Source: Laguncularia racemosa (taxonomy: Eukaryota > Streptophyta > Magnoliopsida > Myrtales > Combretaceae). From it: a DNA stretch of 64,000 nucleotides. A program made the translations under genes and the position numbers. Under the pieces are notes generated by a model, which worked only from the letters and a program-made list of their open reading frames with translations, did not search any database and was not told where the DNA came from. This document shows, piece by piece, positions 37,211 to 47,592 of the stretch (positions are counted from its first letter, which is position 1; each line of letters opens with the position of its first letter). The stretch lies in assembly GCA_037954665.1 (NCBI GenBank), contig JBBMOL010000022.1, positions 3,720,001-3,784,000 on the forward strand, given 5' to 3'.

Positions 37211-37454
37211 AGAAGAAGAAGAACAAGAACGGAACAGCTAAATAGCGAAACTGGAACGAGGGTCGTGCTCATCTCTTGTCTCAAATCTCCTCTCTTGTGT
37301 GTGTAGTATAAGTTGTACAGTAGTAAGAACTAAGAAGAAGAAGAACAAGAATAGAACAGCTAAACAGCAGATTACAGAACAGGGGTGGTGCTCATGTCTT
37401 GTCTCCACTCTCTTATGTGTGTGTGTAGTATAGGTTGTACAACAATAAGCAATG
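37211..37454 (-). repeat. Tandem duplication of about 122 bp in the hAT 5' region
   Basis: Two units start at 37211 and 37333 with agaagaagaagaacaagaa and share 'acagctaaa', 'ctcatctcttgtctc' and 'tgtgtgtgtagtata' blocks, with some substitutions. Subterminal repeats bind transposase in hAT elements; whether these do is unknown. Confidence 0.7.
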
Positions 37455-38208
37455 ATTGGATGCACACGGAAATGACCCATCCTGATAATATAGAAGCTGG
37501 GCTAGGCTTTTTTTTAATTGGGTGGCCCATTGTAGTCTGTTGGATCGAAATGTGCATGATCCAATATAATCGGTAGAAACGGCTCTAACTCATGATTTTA
37601 ACGATTTTACTGTTTCAATTGCAATTTTGTTACGATTTTACCTCTAAATCGATTTTATATACAAGTTGCCAAGAAATATGCTCCCAAACTTGTAAAACCA
37701 TAAAAATGTACGAATTTACTCACGAGTTTGACAATCATGGGAGTAAGCATATCAACATCAAGTACTTAGCCATGAGAGAATGTGTCAAGGAAAAGAAAGT
37801 GGTCATTAAGCACATTAACACCGAGTTAATGATAGTTGATCTTTTAACTAAAGGCATGCCGCTAAAGAATTTTAAGGATCATGTAGTGAGAATGAGACTT
37901 GGTTCCATAGTGTAATCTTTCATTATACATGCATTTGATGTTTCAATGAAACTCTTATTCAATTGATGTTTCTTGTTTGGTTTTGTGTACACATTTTTGT
38001 TTATTCATTTGTTTTAAGAAATGTTATTAAGTTTAGACCTAGAATAAACATATGGTTTATTCATTAAGTTTAAGAGCTAATATTGAGAGACTTGATATAT
38101 TGTAATACATGGAAGATAATACTTGTTATAAGAGGACCTATCTTCGTGATTCATATATTTTGTTTCTTGTTATGTTCGATGTTAGGACAAATGGACCAAG
38201 TGGGAGAA

Positions 38209-38460
38209 TGTTGAAATTTTCCTTTTGGTTTCAACCTAGATATTATGCTATTTTGTCAGGAAATCGATTCGAAATGTGGTCCATTTTTTAAATATGAGTC
38301 AATCCACATCCACGTAAGAAAATTTCGTGTTTAAGCTTGAATTACGTCGGTTAAGATATGTAATGGATAGAGATATATAAGGGACATGTTTTGGTTGGGG
38401 TCTCTAATCCTACTCTCTCACTTTAGAAAATATACCGTAAATTTGAGCTAGCCAGGATTT
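38209..38460 (+). repeat. 3' LTR (5' part) of the split copia element
   Basis: The polypurine tract aagtgggagaa (38198-38208) is followed by TGTTGAAATTTTCC. A TATA-like gatatataaggg lies near 38373. The right end is not seen: by about 38520 the sequence is gypsy protease, so the LTR is truncated. Confidence 0.6.
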
Positions 38461-38519
38461 AGAAGCACTAAGCCAAAATCGAATAAAATTCGTATGTTTG
38501 CAAAGTAGTGGCTAAAGGT

Positions 38520-38762
38520 ATGTAGCAGTGTTTGTAAAAACTTGCATTTATTGATTGACAACTTGAATGTTGTTGTTGACTGTTAGGTCTTAGAATTGGG
38601 TAGAGTAGATTTGATTTTAGGTATAGAGTGGTTACAAACTCTTGCGAAAGTCAAAGTAAATTTGGGCATGATGATTATGAAAATTCCTATCGGTGGTAAG
38701 GAATGTGTCTTGCATGGTGATCCTAATCTACACAAATATGGCATTCTTGCCATCGAGAGGTG
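38520..38762 (+). pseudogene. Gypsy retropepsin C-terminal fragment
   Basis: A plus frame with VDLILGIEWLQTLAKVKVNL, KIPIGGKECVLHGDPNL and GILAIER then stop follows the second half of gypsy proteases (ILG.EWL..L..., family of retropepsins with the D-V-I-L-G motif). The active-site half upstream is not recognisable, and the sequence after the stop is non-coding. Confidence 0.6.
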
Positions 38763-39639
38763 AAATGACATAGAAGCGTTACAGAGTGATAATCGTAAAT
38801 CAATCCCGAGTGATTGATTTGACGTTTAAGTGAAATGGCATGGAGGTGTCAAGAAATGAGGACTATAGCTCAAACCCAAAAGGGTTGATTTAATGATGGA
38901 TGAGATTGAATGATATTACGCTCTTATTGATTGTTTTCATGCAACGACTCATTCTAAAAATTTGTTCAATCATGATTTGTGTTAGGCTTGACTGACTTTT
39001 ATTTGGTTCGTTTAATCTTTCCCATCACATCTGTGACACGTAATGGTTGATATCTCTTGTCGTGATGGGTGTAGATGTAAGGTGTAATTGTGTTGCTTGT
39101 GGGATTGATTGGGTTCCTAATGTTTGTCATTAGAATTGTATTCCTTAAATGCTGATAATTACTTATTACCTTGAATGTGGATTAGTTTGCGACTATATAT
39201 TGTTTGATCACCTTGAACCAATTAATTAAAGAAGTGGACTCAATAAAATTTGACATGCATTTACACAAGACATTGCATGAGATTGAAGGCCATCACTGCT
39301 ACAGGGCTCGCCGGAAGTAATCAAAGGATTACTGTTCCGCTAAGTACGAACTAAGTGATTAAGGGATTGTCGTGTCTTAACCATTCTGAGTATGGTCGGT
39401 CCTTGAGGGTATTGCTCCAACTGTGCAAAGATACGAGAGCGTTGCTCCGACTGATGCAAAGACACAGGAGCATTCAATATTGAAGTAAAAATATTATAAT
39501 TATCAAAGTGATAAGATAAATAAACTGAGTAATGAGACCTAGGCACTGATGGTGGCTTCGGAATCCTGAACCTAAGGTCAAGGGGGGTGTAAACCCTAAA
39601 CTTTACGTCGGCTACCGAAAGACCGTGTGAGATGTTGTA
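38763..39639. other. No gene recognised; LTR-like
   Basis: Contains 'gctacagggctcgccgg' and a short duplication (ttgctccaactgtgcaaagatac / ttgctccgactgatgcaaagaca, 39410-39470) in wording common in gypsy LTR R/U5 regions. A 137-codon minus open frame overlaps this stretch but encodes no known domain. Confidence 0.35.
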
Positions 39640-40070
39640 TTCATATGATTGTTCATGCATAGCATATGATTTGATAATTTGATTTGAAATTGCTTGTACG
39701 TGCGTAGCATTGAAAGTATAACACTCCCATTCATTGAGTCGTAGTGTGCTCACTCTTCTATAAACTATTTTGTAGGTAAAATTATAAAAGCTTGGGATGA
39801 GATAAGATGTGAAGGGTCGAGAGTTTTTTTTAAGCCAAGAACGATAAAGTAAGAATTGCGAATGATAGATTATTTAAATGAAATGTTATTTTAGGACCTT
39901 AATGTAAAATTTGAATTAGTGAAACTTAGGATTTTATTCCATTTTACTAGTTTGTAGGAGATAGTGACTCTCTACGATCATGGTTGACTATGGGATATAG
40001 AATCTATAGTTATATTTTATTATATAATTATATATAATATGATTAGTTGTAAATGTAATTAATTATATGT
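39640..40070 (+). repeat. Second copy of the solo-LTR family, 3' part
   Basis: Matches 27240-27640 of the solo LTR with few changes ('acactcccattcattgagt', 'actattttgtaggtaaaatt', 'gccaagaacgataaagtaag', 'gaaatgttattttaggacct'). The match ends near 40065, so the terminal part with ..gtgaca is missing. Confidence 0.75.
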
Positions 40071-40305
40071 AATATAATTAATTTTATTATATAATTAATT
40101 TTTATTATACATATTCACCTTTTTTCCTTAGAAAGTGGGACCTTGCAAGTATACTCCTAATGTTTTCTCAATATATGATTAGATCCTTTGTAGTTGAGAG
40201 ATTAAATGTTTGAATCTTCAAATTTTATAAAACATGTTTTTAGACCCAAGTGGTGATTTTGTCTTGTTTTAGTACCCATTAACAATACCCTTTTATGAAA
40301 ATAGA

Positions 40306-40326
40306 GGGGGGGGGGGGGGGGGGGGG
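40306..40326 (+). repeat. Poly(G) run of 21
   Basis: Uninterrupted 21 G after ataga. Long G runs are rare in plant DNA and form quadruplexes; length variation or a sequencing/assembly effect is possible. Confidence 0.9.
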
Positions 40327-40469
40327 AACTTGTATTTCTCATTCATAGATCCATCTTTGTTTATTCTACTAACTCTCAATTTGGTCCTACCTCAAGATCA
40401 CTTGAATTAAACATAAGTGTAATTTATCCTTAAAAATTATGGAATTCAATAAGATTATAAACCTGAGAT

Positions 40470-41051
40470 GGCTTATAAATCCCACTGTAACAATATTAGA
40501 CTTGTCCTGTTCACCCTTAAAAACCGTTTGCCAATGTCATCTCTCCATCTGTCATGGAGTAACACACCCAAAATGAATGAAATTAACCAAAAATAGGGGA
40601 ACAAAAGTAAGGCATATATATATACACGTACGTACCATAACAAAAGTAGCACACCAATATGATGAAATAAAGCAGTGGAAAGATGATAGAAGATAAGTTG
40701 CTGCCGATTACAAGCCAAGATAGTGGGTCGTGACTTAAACCGTATGAAGTCCAACAACATGCACAGAACAACTCCAATCCAACTATCAATGGCTGCTCTA
40801 TTGGTGATGAACGTGAGCCTGTTAGTATATCTGAAATCGTGGACCTGCACACAATTTAGGAGACATATACTATTATTACTTTCAAGTATATTTCACACTG
40901 CACACAATTTAGGAGACATATACTATTATTATTATGAAGTATATTTCACACATAGATTAATAATATATGTATGTTCAAATTACCAGTAGGTGGGAATGCC
41001 TTTTATTGAAAGGCAGAGTACTGCCCAAGCCAACGAATCGCCAGCATCCAT
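40470..41051 (-). pseudogene. SWEET-like gene, copy 2 (5' exons only)
   Basis: Minus strand. Exon 1 from an ATG at 41051 (MDAGDSLAWAVLCLSIKGIP, TYW) to a GT donor at 40983; an intron with two tandem copies of its 3' end; exon from 40844: STISDILTGSRSSPIEQPLI, VGLELFCACCWTSYGLSHDP, LSWLVIGSNLSS, then IIFPLLYFIILVCYF. Spacings W..YG, LV...N and N-to-Tyr (+10, +17) fit the first MtN3 repeat of SWEETs. The frame stops near 40580 and the second repeat is absent, so the copy is truncated. The TATA box is 90 bp upstream of the ATG. It is the least damaged of the three copies, but the SWEET assignment rests on pattern memory. Confidence 0.45.
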
Positions 41052-41140
41052 CTCCTTTAAAAAAAAAAAAAAAAACAGATGAGATTATTATGAGTGAGTG
41101 TTCCGATTTCCTGTGTTGTTTATGTGAAGAGGACGTCTTG

Positions 41141-41147
41141 TTTTATA
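41141..41147 (-). promoter_or_regulatory. TATA box of SWEET-like copy 2
   Basis: Minus CTATAAAAC, about 90 bp upstream of the candidate ATG at 41051 and 13 bp from the edge of the hAT-type MITE. Confidence 0.4.
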
Positions 41148-41159
41148 GAGAGTAAGGAG

Positions 41160-41575
41160 TAGAGCGGGTAATTGCGGGGCGGGCCAAAAATTTTAGCCCG
41201 TGTCCGTGTGGCCCGCAGAGTGGGGTGGGTAAGTTCGCATAGGCGCGGGTTGGTCCGTTGACCCGCAAAAAAGAAATTGCTGTGTGAGTGTGATGACTGA
41301 CAACTGATGAGACAACGCCGACGCCAACTGACGAGACAACATCACTACTCACTAGTACGGCCTACACAGACAAAGATGAATCCTCGTAGTCGTAGGCAGC
41401 CCGCAGTAGCTGAAGACTTCGGCGAGGAGAGGAGGAGTAGGCACAAGCACATCAAACAGACACTCCACACGTGGACTCAGACTGACACTTGCCATTCGCC
41501 AATAGTGTTTGAGTTTTCCACAAGCCGGTGTGGGTCGGGGCAAGCTGGCCCATTTGACCCGCATTCCCGGCTCTA
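41160..41575. mobile_element. Non-autonomous hAT-type element (MITE), 416 bp, G+C-rich
   Basis: The left end TAGAGCGGGTAATTGCGGG and the right end read inward TAGAGCCGGGAATGCGGG form imperfect terminal inverted repeats. Flanks GTAAGGAG (41152-41159) and GTAAGAAA (41576-41583) agree at 6 of 8 bases, both differences G/A. Base composition is strikingly G+C-rich against the AT-rich surroundings. The open frames inside have no domain. Confidence 0.75.
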
Positions 41576-41639
41576 GTAAGAAAGCTTGTTTTATATGGCA
41601 AAAAAGCAAAAAACACAAGGAGGCCACCACCACTTTTTT

Positions 41640-42010
41640 CCTTTTTAACTTATGATATCTAAGTGATTAGATATTTGTTTTACATACATGAATTTAATTC
41701 CCATTAGAATTGTTTTTATTTTTTTTTTCTTTGTTATATTTATTATTTATCTCTCAATGATTTTTATTCTCTTTTTGTTTTTTTTTCTCCTATAACTAGT
41801 AAAATTGAATTTCATTAATAAAAAAAATAATAATTAACTAAATAAATTCTCAACCAATACTATTTATTTATTAGTAGCTTTATAATAAATAATAGTTATA
41901 AAGATAAATAAATAGTTGCATTCAATGCTATAAGCATTTTAATCATATTTTATGAAACTTTAATAGATAATAATAGTTTATATTATTTAAAGTATAACAT
42001 TTTCTTTTAC
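41640..42010. repeat. Segmental duplication, unit A (upstream of copy 2)
   Basis: Matches 44205-44555 across some 350 bp ('gattagatatttgtttta', 'aactagtaaaattgaatttc', 'actatttatttattagta', 'aatgctataagcatttta'). With the paired SWEET-like copies it shows that gene and upstream DNA were duplicated together. Confidence 0.8.
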
Positions 42011-43599
42011 TATTAATATTATGAAAAGGAATGAGCACTATTGAATAATCAATTATTTAATCACTTAGTTTTATGTATAATTTTTTTACAACATTACTAA
42101 TGAAATAATCTTTTAAAGTCAATATAAAGAAATTATGAAATACTAAACCATTTATATTATATTATCATTTTCATTCTACTTATAATTTTTTGTTTAAATA
42201 CTTATGATTTATATTTTGTTAACAATAAAACTTATACAAGTTTTATGTCTTGATTCCATTTGTTATAAATTAACAATAACATTTTGATTAATATATATAC
42301 CTAATAAAATGTTAATAAGTTTATTCTTTTAATCTTTTATAAAATATATCAAGTATTTATAATTGTTACATAAAAAAAATTAAATTTATTTTTTTCCTCA
42401 ATATTAGATTGTGTTGAAGATACCTATAATAAGCAATCCTTCAAAATTACAAATCGATTTGAATCTTCTTCTTTTTTTTTTTTTTTTAGATTCTAAAAAA
42501 TGACAAACCAAACCTAACCATGAGAAGTAAAAAAACAACGATAAAAATTTAGAAAATATATATCTAAAACAAAAAAAAAAGTTCTATATTATCTATTTAA
42601 TTCTTTTTCTTGTTTGATTTTCATCAAATAACTTACCACTTTTTTTAATTCATATTTTTACTTATTGAATGATATATAAGAAAAGTAATAAAATTTCTTT
42701 AAAAATATCAAATAAGTATTAAACACGGTGTATAATATTAGAAAAATGATAATAAATTAAATATTTTTATGTTAACTATGATTCTCCATGACTTATTGAT
42801 TTGTACATAAAAAAAAAATTAATCACATGCATAAAAACAGTTCAAATTATGAACTGAACTGAATCGTTTTTTTTTAGATTATAAAAAGTTACAAGCTAAA
42901 AAAATAAAAGAAAAAAGAACGGTAATGAACGGTGAATGAGATTACTATGTCTGATTTTTTTCTGTTGTGGCTCACTGGGAAGTGGGAACGGTGGGGGCAT
43001 CATATGCTCATGTAATGCCGCCAAGTCAAACCATTGATTATGATAATAGTGAGAATAACAACCTGTATTTAAGACGGGATACGGCGGATTGTTCAACGTG
43101 CTTGTCTAGACAAATACCCCTTAGAATTTATCTAGCTTAGTAGTTTATTTTGTTTATTTTCTCTCCTTCTTTAATATATCTATATCATTAAAGTAAAAGA
43201 TACTAAATTTATATATTTATATAAAATTTTACATTATAGCCTTTACATTTATATTTATGTATTTAACAAATCACATAACAATAGTATAATAAAATATCAC
43301 TAGAAATCTTTTTGAATACACACTACAAAAATAATCCTCTGCTTTAGTTAAAAGAAAATTACCAAAGTAGACCATTTTTCTCCTGAAAACGACTCGCACA
43401 GCAATTTAATACTGGCACAAGGTATCGCCAGAAAACTCACGCAATGAGGGACCTAGTGGGGATTTTATTTTTCTTTCTTTTGTCTGAAATCTGCTAGCGG
43501 ACAATTTTTTTTTTTATTTTGACACTTAGTATACTTTTTTTTTTTAAATCATTGGCCATAAGTCACTTAGCGTGTTAAACAAATACTAAAAGACCACCA
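42011..43599. other. AT-rich spacer between the duplicated units
   Basis: No coding sequence recognised. 42920-43130 is less AT-rich and has a 66-codon minus frame without a known domain, following a cttaaatacagg TATA-like stretch (minus, near 43070). T-runs at 42470-42490 and 43505-43545. Confidence 0.4.
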
Positions 43600-43890
43600 A
43601 ATCAAGGGTGGGTTGTGATCAAAACCACATGAAATCCAACAACCACAGAATAACTACGTTTCAACTTTGTCAATGGCTGCTCTATCGGTATTGACCGACA
43701 GCCTGTTAGTATATCTGAAATCATGGACTTGGATACAATTTAGGAGATATGTATTACATATGTTCAAATTACCAGTAGGTGGGAATACCTTTTCACTATT
43801 GAAAGGCAGAGCAGTGCCCAAGCCAAAGCCGAGGAAAAGCCACGTGAAACGCGCACTCGCAATCCTAAAAGACATTTCAGGAAAATGCTC
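43600..43890 (-). pseudogene. SWEET-like gene, copy 3 (decayed)
   Basis: Minus strand. From an AG acceptor at 43728-43729 the exon begins SMISDILTGCRSIPIEQPLT and then shifts frame before LFCGCWISCGFDHNPP, which corresponds to the W..YG..HDP part of copy 2. Upstream, 43835-43760 matches exon 1 and the donor region of copy 2 (ccagtaggtgggaat on plus), but the ATG is not kept. Confidence 0.5.
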
Positions 43891-44204
43891 TTAAGCGGCA
43901 GCGTCTGCTTCAGCATTCACTGATCCCCCAAGGCAACTTGCCAACATTGACATCAACATGAAGACTCGGTGTGATGGCTTGGTTTCGATCAAAACCCTAT
44001 AGCCCTCATCACTCTTGATTGTCAAAAAGTACAATTATACTGCAGACATTATATTCCATCCATGCCGATGCGTATTTTTCCTTTGTACCAGCCAAATTCT
44101 TTATAATTTTGGTATAATTACAAATGTTAATAAAATGAATTAATTGAAAGGCAAAAAGAATCGAAAAACAGACACGCCAATGTCAATTATTCATGAGGCT
44201 TAAT

Positions 44205-44555
44205 TGATTATAAGTGGTTAGATATTTGTTTTATATATTAAATCTCATGGGTTTAACTTTCATTAGAATCCTTTTTACTTTTCTTTTTCAAGTTATATTT
44301 ATTATCTATCTCTCAATGACTTTTATTCTCATTTTGGTTTTCTTTTTGTTTTTTCCTCACTATAACTAGTAAAATTGAATTTCATTAATAAAAAAGATAA
44401 TAGTTAACTAAATAAATTCCCAATCAATACTATTTATTTATTAGTAACTTTATAATAAATAATAGTTATAATGATAAATAAATAGTTATATTTAATGCTA
44501 TAAGCATTTCAATCATATTACATAAAATATTAGTAAATAATAATAATTTATATGA
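44205..44555. repeat. Segmental duplication, unit B (upstream of copy 3)
   Basis: Partner of 41640-42010. The distance between partners (about 2.56 kb) and between the gene copies (about 2.9 kb) differ partly because of the MITE in unit A. Confidence 0.8.
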
Positions 44556-44699
44556 CAATAAACTTTATGCTATACTTAACATATTGTTATATAATCATAT
44601 ATATTTATATATAACATATATATCTAATATATATAGTTGATATATTCATTATATAACTATCAAATATAAGATGTATATGTATAACACATATATAACAAA

Positions 44700-45566
44700 T
44701 ATATAGTTTATATACATATGTCCTTCCTCATTAGGTTTGTCATGTTCAACACCCCTTCTTGAGCTAGATTCGGTGATTCTTTTTGGAGGCATTCTATTGA
44801 GAAGAGACAATTGAATAGACTTAAAGTTAGTGTCAAGTGATATTAGTATTAGTATGTGTTGGTATATATACATATATATACCCTTCTACATGATGATTTA
44901 CTCATAAATGACTTATTAGTTCAAAGAAATGTAAATAAAGTAATAAAACAAGAAAATAAATAAATAAATAAACGTCCCATAACTTTACCCACTATCTTCA
45001 TGTCTTACCATCTTATAGATCAAGCGCTTAATTCCTCTAAAGATCATATCTTATACTCTACTGTTTAAAACTTATATCTATTGATCATCACTTAGTTCTA
45101 AGGATCATTACCTAAACCCTTCAAGATCAACAACCTATGCTTTATAGATCAAAACTTAAGTCCTAAGGATCATCAACCTATCATTTATATATTCAAACTT
45201 AAGTCCATAAATATCGCAAATCTAGGCTCTAATACCATATAAACTGTAACACCTCGAAACCCAAGTTGCGTTACTGTTCACCACGTGTCCTTATCACATA
45301 ATAACATATTAGGGCTTTAATTTACTCTGAAACTTCTTCGTCCTGTAATTCCTGTATAAAGACATTCAATCAATCTCACAAACTTCAAAACCAATTTCAT
45401 GAATCCATATTTAACATCTAATGCAGCGGAAGTCCAAAAACACTAATTAAATATTCTCCATAAACTTCAATTAATTACAATAAGATAATAAAATCCTTCC
45501 TAGTTCTACTTGCCATAGTAGTAATGATAATTGTCTTCTTCCTCTTGTCGAGTCTAATTTTTTATT
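44700..45566 (-). mobile_element. 5' end of a minus chromovirus: LTR end, primer-binding site, leader, gag start
   Basis: Minus strand. The LTR tail (45566-45245) matches 17.54-17.83 kb and ends ..ggtgttaca. A primer-binding site TGGTATTAGAGC follows at 45237-45226 (initiator-Met type with one change). The leader (45225-44800) has about five diverged units of 'gatccttaggacttaagttt'. A gag start is seen at 44792: MPPKRITESSSRRGVEHDKP. Gag then fades into AT-rich sequence at about 44700. The upstream part of the LTR is cut at about 45566-45600 by the Tat LTR. Confidence 0.65.
45226..45237 (-). other. Primer-binding site (initiator tRNA-Met type)
   Basis: Minus TGGTATTAGAGC, 7 bases after the LTR end at 45245. 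The usual plant sequence is TGGTATCAGAGC. Confidence 0.6.
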
Positions 45567-46892
45567 TTTCCATTCCTAATCTGATCTATACTAGATCCTA
45601 TGCTCATCTAATGTAGATCCTCGACTTGAGTTAGGAATTTCGTTTTGTTTTGGAGTCGCCACCCAACTGTGGTTGGGAAAGATTGAATTAGGACTAATTG
45701 AGCAGATCAATCCTAATTTGGACCACTGGTTAGCGTAATTTCTTCTTTTTCGTTTTTTGTAAAAAGAGGAAAGGGAAAACCAAAGTTTCTGAGTTCGGAG
45801 GCTAACCTATTAAAACCCTAAGGTTACCACCCTAATTCTCCTAAAATCTAAACCTTATCTGAAATGTCTTTTTTTTTTTGTCCTTTTATTGTGTTTTTGA
45901 ATAAGTTATTCTAAGAAAATGATTTTTTTGTTCTTTTTAGAGTTACCCTAAATGGGTGCCTATGTACCTGCTATTTATGATCAAACGGGGCCGTTGTTCG
46001 CTTTTCCTGAAAAACCTTAATGTGTTGGTGATTTTTAATTATGAAATTTCTTTTGATTTATGTTTTTACCATTTTAGTATTTTTCTAAAAAAAAAAACCT
46101 AAGCTTAAGCTTGATAATTTGATTTTTTTTTAAATAATGTTAAGGAAAAACCAACTTTGGATTTATTTAAGAAAATGATTTTTCTAAGTGATAAAAGTTT
46201 CATTTTTTCTATTTTTCAACCCATTTCTAATATTATAAATTCTTATTGATTTTTATTAATTGTTATTGATTTTTCTTAATTTTTAGTAATTAATTTTCCT
46301 TTTTTGTAATTGTTATTAACTTTTATTGAAAAATTTTCTCCTATATTATTAAAATCCAAATTTTTACTATTTTTTCTAATATAGATTTTTATCATTTTCT
46401 TTATATATATTTTTATTCTTATTATTTATTGTCATAATTATTTATTCTTATTATCATTCATCCTAAATTAAATCCTAAAGAAACTAATCTTAATTCTAAA
46501 TTTTTTTTTGAATTATAAATAACATATAAATAACTAAAGAAATGCAAAAAATAAATAAAATAACTAAATAAATATTTAAGAAATAAATAAAAAATCGGAA
46601 AATCCGACTTACTTGGATCCGGGTCGGTGCGCGAGTCGGGTCGGATCGATCACGGCGGCTGGGAGTGCTCGTTGACGGTGTTTCGACGACCTTTCGAAGC
46701 AACTGAGGTGTCGTTTCCTAGGTTTTCGGGGGTGGGGAACTCAACCGTGGCGGTGGATTTCTCTAAAAGTGCCTCCTGGTGGCAATTTCGAGCTCGATCG
46801 GCGGTCGTAGGTTGAAGAATTCCGGCGAGGCTTCGATTTCTCTCCTTTTCTCTCACTTTTGATTCGTGTCCATGCTTGCTGCATTCATCCTC

Positions 46893-46900
46893 TATTTATA
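46893..46900 (-). promoter_or_regulatory. LTR TATA box
   Basis: Minus GGCTATAAATAGAGG, a classical plant TATA box, about 696 bp from the LTR start. Confidence 0.65.
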
Positions 46901-47194
46901 GCCGCAAGGAATCGAGCTGGATAAGCTCAGATTTCCTCCGATTGAAGCAAATCGGATTTGCAGTTAAAACCTCCCTCCGATTTGTGCAAATCCATCAATT
47001 TTGTTGCAATTTGATTCTAATTGGATTATGTTTATCTTATTTCTATTGAAGATCTGCTGGATTTGTACAAAAAATTGAATCAAAATGGCCGAAATTCGAT
47101 TTTTCCTTCTCGCCAGCGATCTCGAACGAAGGTTGAAGATGATCACGCGCCCAGCGTGTGCATCCGCTTCAACCAATCAGCTGTTGACACATGT

Positions 47195-47320
47195 CCCAAG
47201 CGATGAAAAAATTTGCAAAACGCGGATTCTGCCTCCCCCGCATTTCGAACCCATGACCGAGCCCCTTTCCCCGCGCCTCAGACCATGGTTTAGACTAGCT
47301 AGGCTAGCCCACTTTCGCGA
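47195..47320 (-). other. tRNA-like segment inside the LTR (decayed)
   Basis: Minus CTAGCCTAGCTAG (A-box-like) and GGGTTCGAAATGC (B-box-like) in the same layout as 2853-2945. The GGCAC hairpin of the other copies is not kept. Confidence 0.4.
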
Positions 47321-47592
47321 TTTTTTTATTTTCACAATTTGCATATATGTAATGCGATTTTTTTTTATTTTTTGTATTTTTTTTTGAAATTTCAAAAATT
47401 TGTAAAAAATATTTAGTCCCTTTTATTGCCATTTCTACAATCATTTTCCAAAATTGATGTATTTTTCCTATTGATTTTATTTTTTTGAATATTTTTCATA
47501 TTTTTGCTAAATTAGAGAAAAAATAGGAAAAAATGGTAATTTTTTATTGTTGATTATTATTGATCATTAGGGGCAAAAATGGGGTGTTTACA

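Larger units (their letters stand above)
32933..37739 (-). mobile_element. hAT (Ac-like) DNA transposon, complete ends, degenerate
   Basis: 4807 bp. The left end is CAAGGTTGTCAAAATC and the right end, read inward, CATGATTGTCAAACTC: terminal inverted repeats matching at 13 of 16 bases. Target duplications of 8 bp flank it: AGAGTAAG (32925-32932) and GGAGTAAG (37740-37747), 7 of 8 identical. The transposase is on the minus strand. The host copia frame is continuous across the insertion site. Confidence 0.9.
32250..37918 (+). pseudogene. Ty1/copia RT end and RNase H, split by an hAT insertion
   Basis: First part 32250-32932: 'IPYASAIRSLMYAQVYTRPD' and FVVRMLARY, a TAG where the family has Gln, then 'KTMRYLQ'-type, 'LEVIGYSN..FAGCVDS', 'SGYIFMLIDGAMSWKSVK', IEAKF, and the YCDNSTVVFIAKNNKSGSQS end. 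Second part 37748-37915 resumes in frame with HINIKYLAMRECVKEK, VVIKHINTELMIVDLLTKG and ends at a stop after SIV. In between lies the hAT element (32933-37739). Removing it restores the S-K-H-I-N-I junction. The copia copy was already decaying or decayed later: it holds several stops. Confidence 0.8.
45600..47592 (-). repeat. 3' LTR of the minus Tat/Ogre-like element
   Basis: The plus-strand right end ggggcaaaaatggggtgttt then aca gives minus TGTAAACACC. The TATA box is 696 bp inside. The left (U5) end lies between 45566 and about 45640 and could not be fixed; 'ggagtcgccacccaac' at 45651 is a phrase common in plant gypsy LTRs. Length is about 1.97 kb. Confidence 0.7.

Noticed and set aside
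39340..39753. 137-codon minus open frame
   Set aside because: It overlaps LTR-like sequence shared with the solo LTR family (39640 onward) and shows no domain.
41307..41633. Two open frames (plus 89 codons, minus 93 codons) in a G+C-rich block
   Set aside because: They lie in a MITE with inverted ends; open frames arise from the G+C-rich composition, and no known domain is present.
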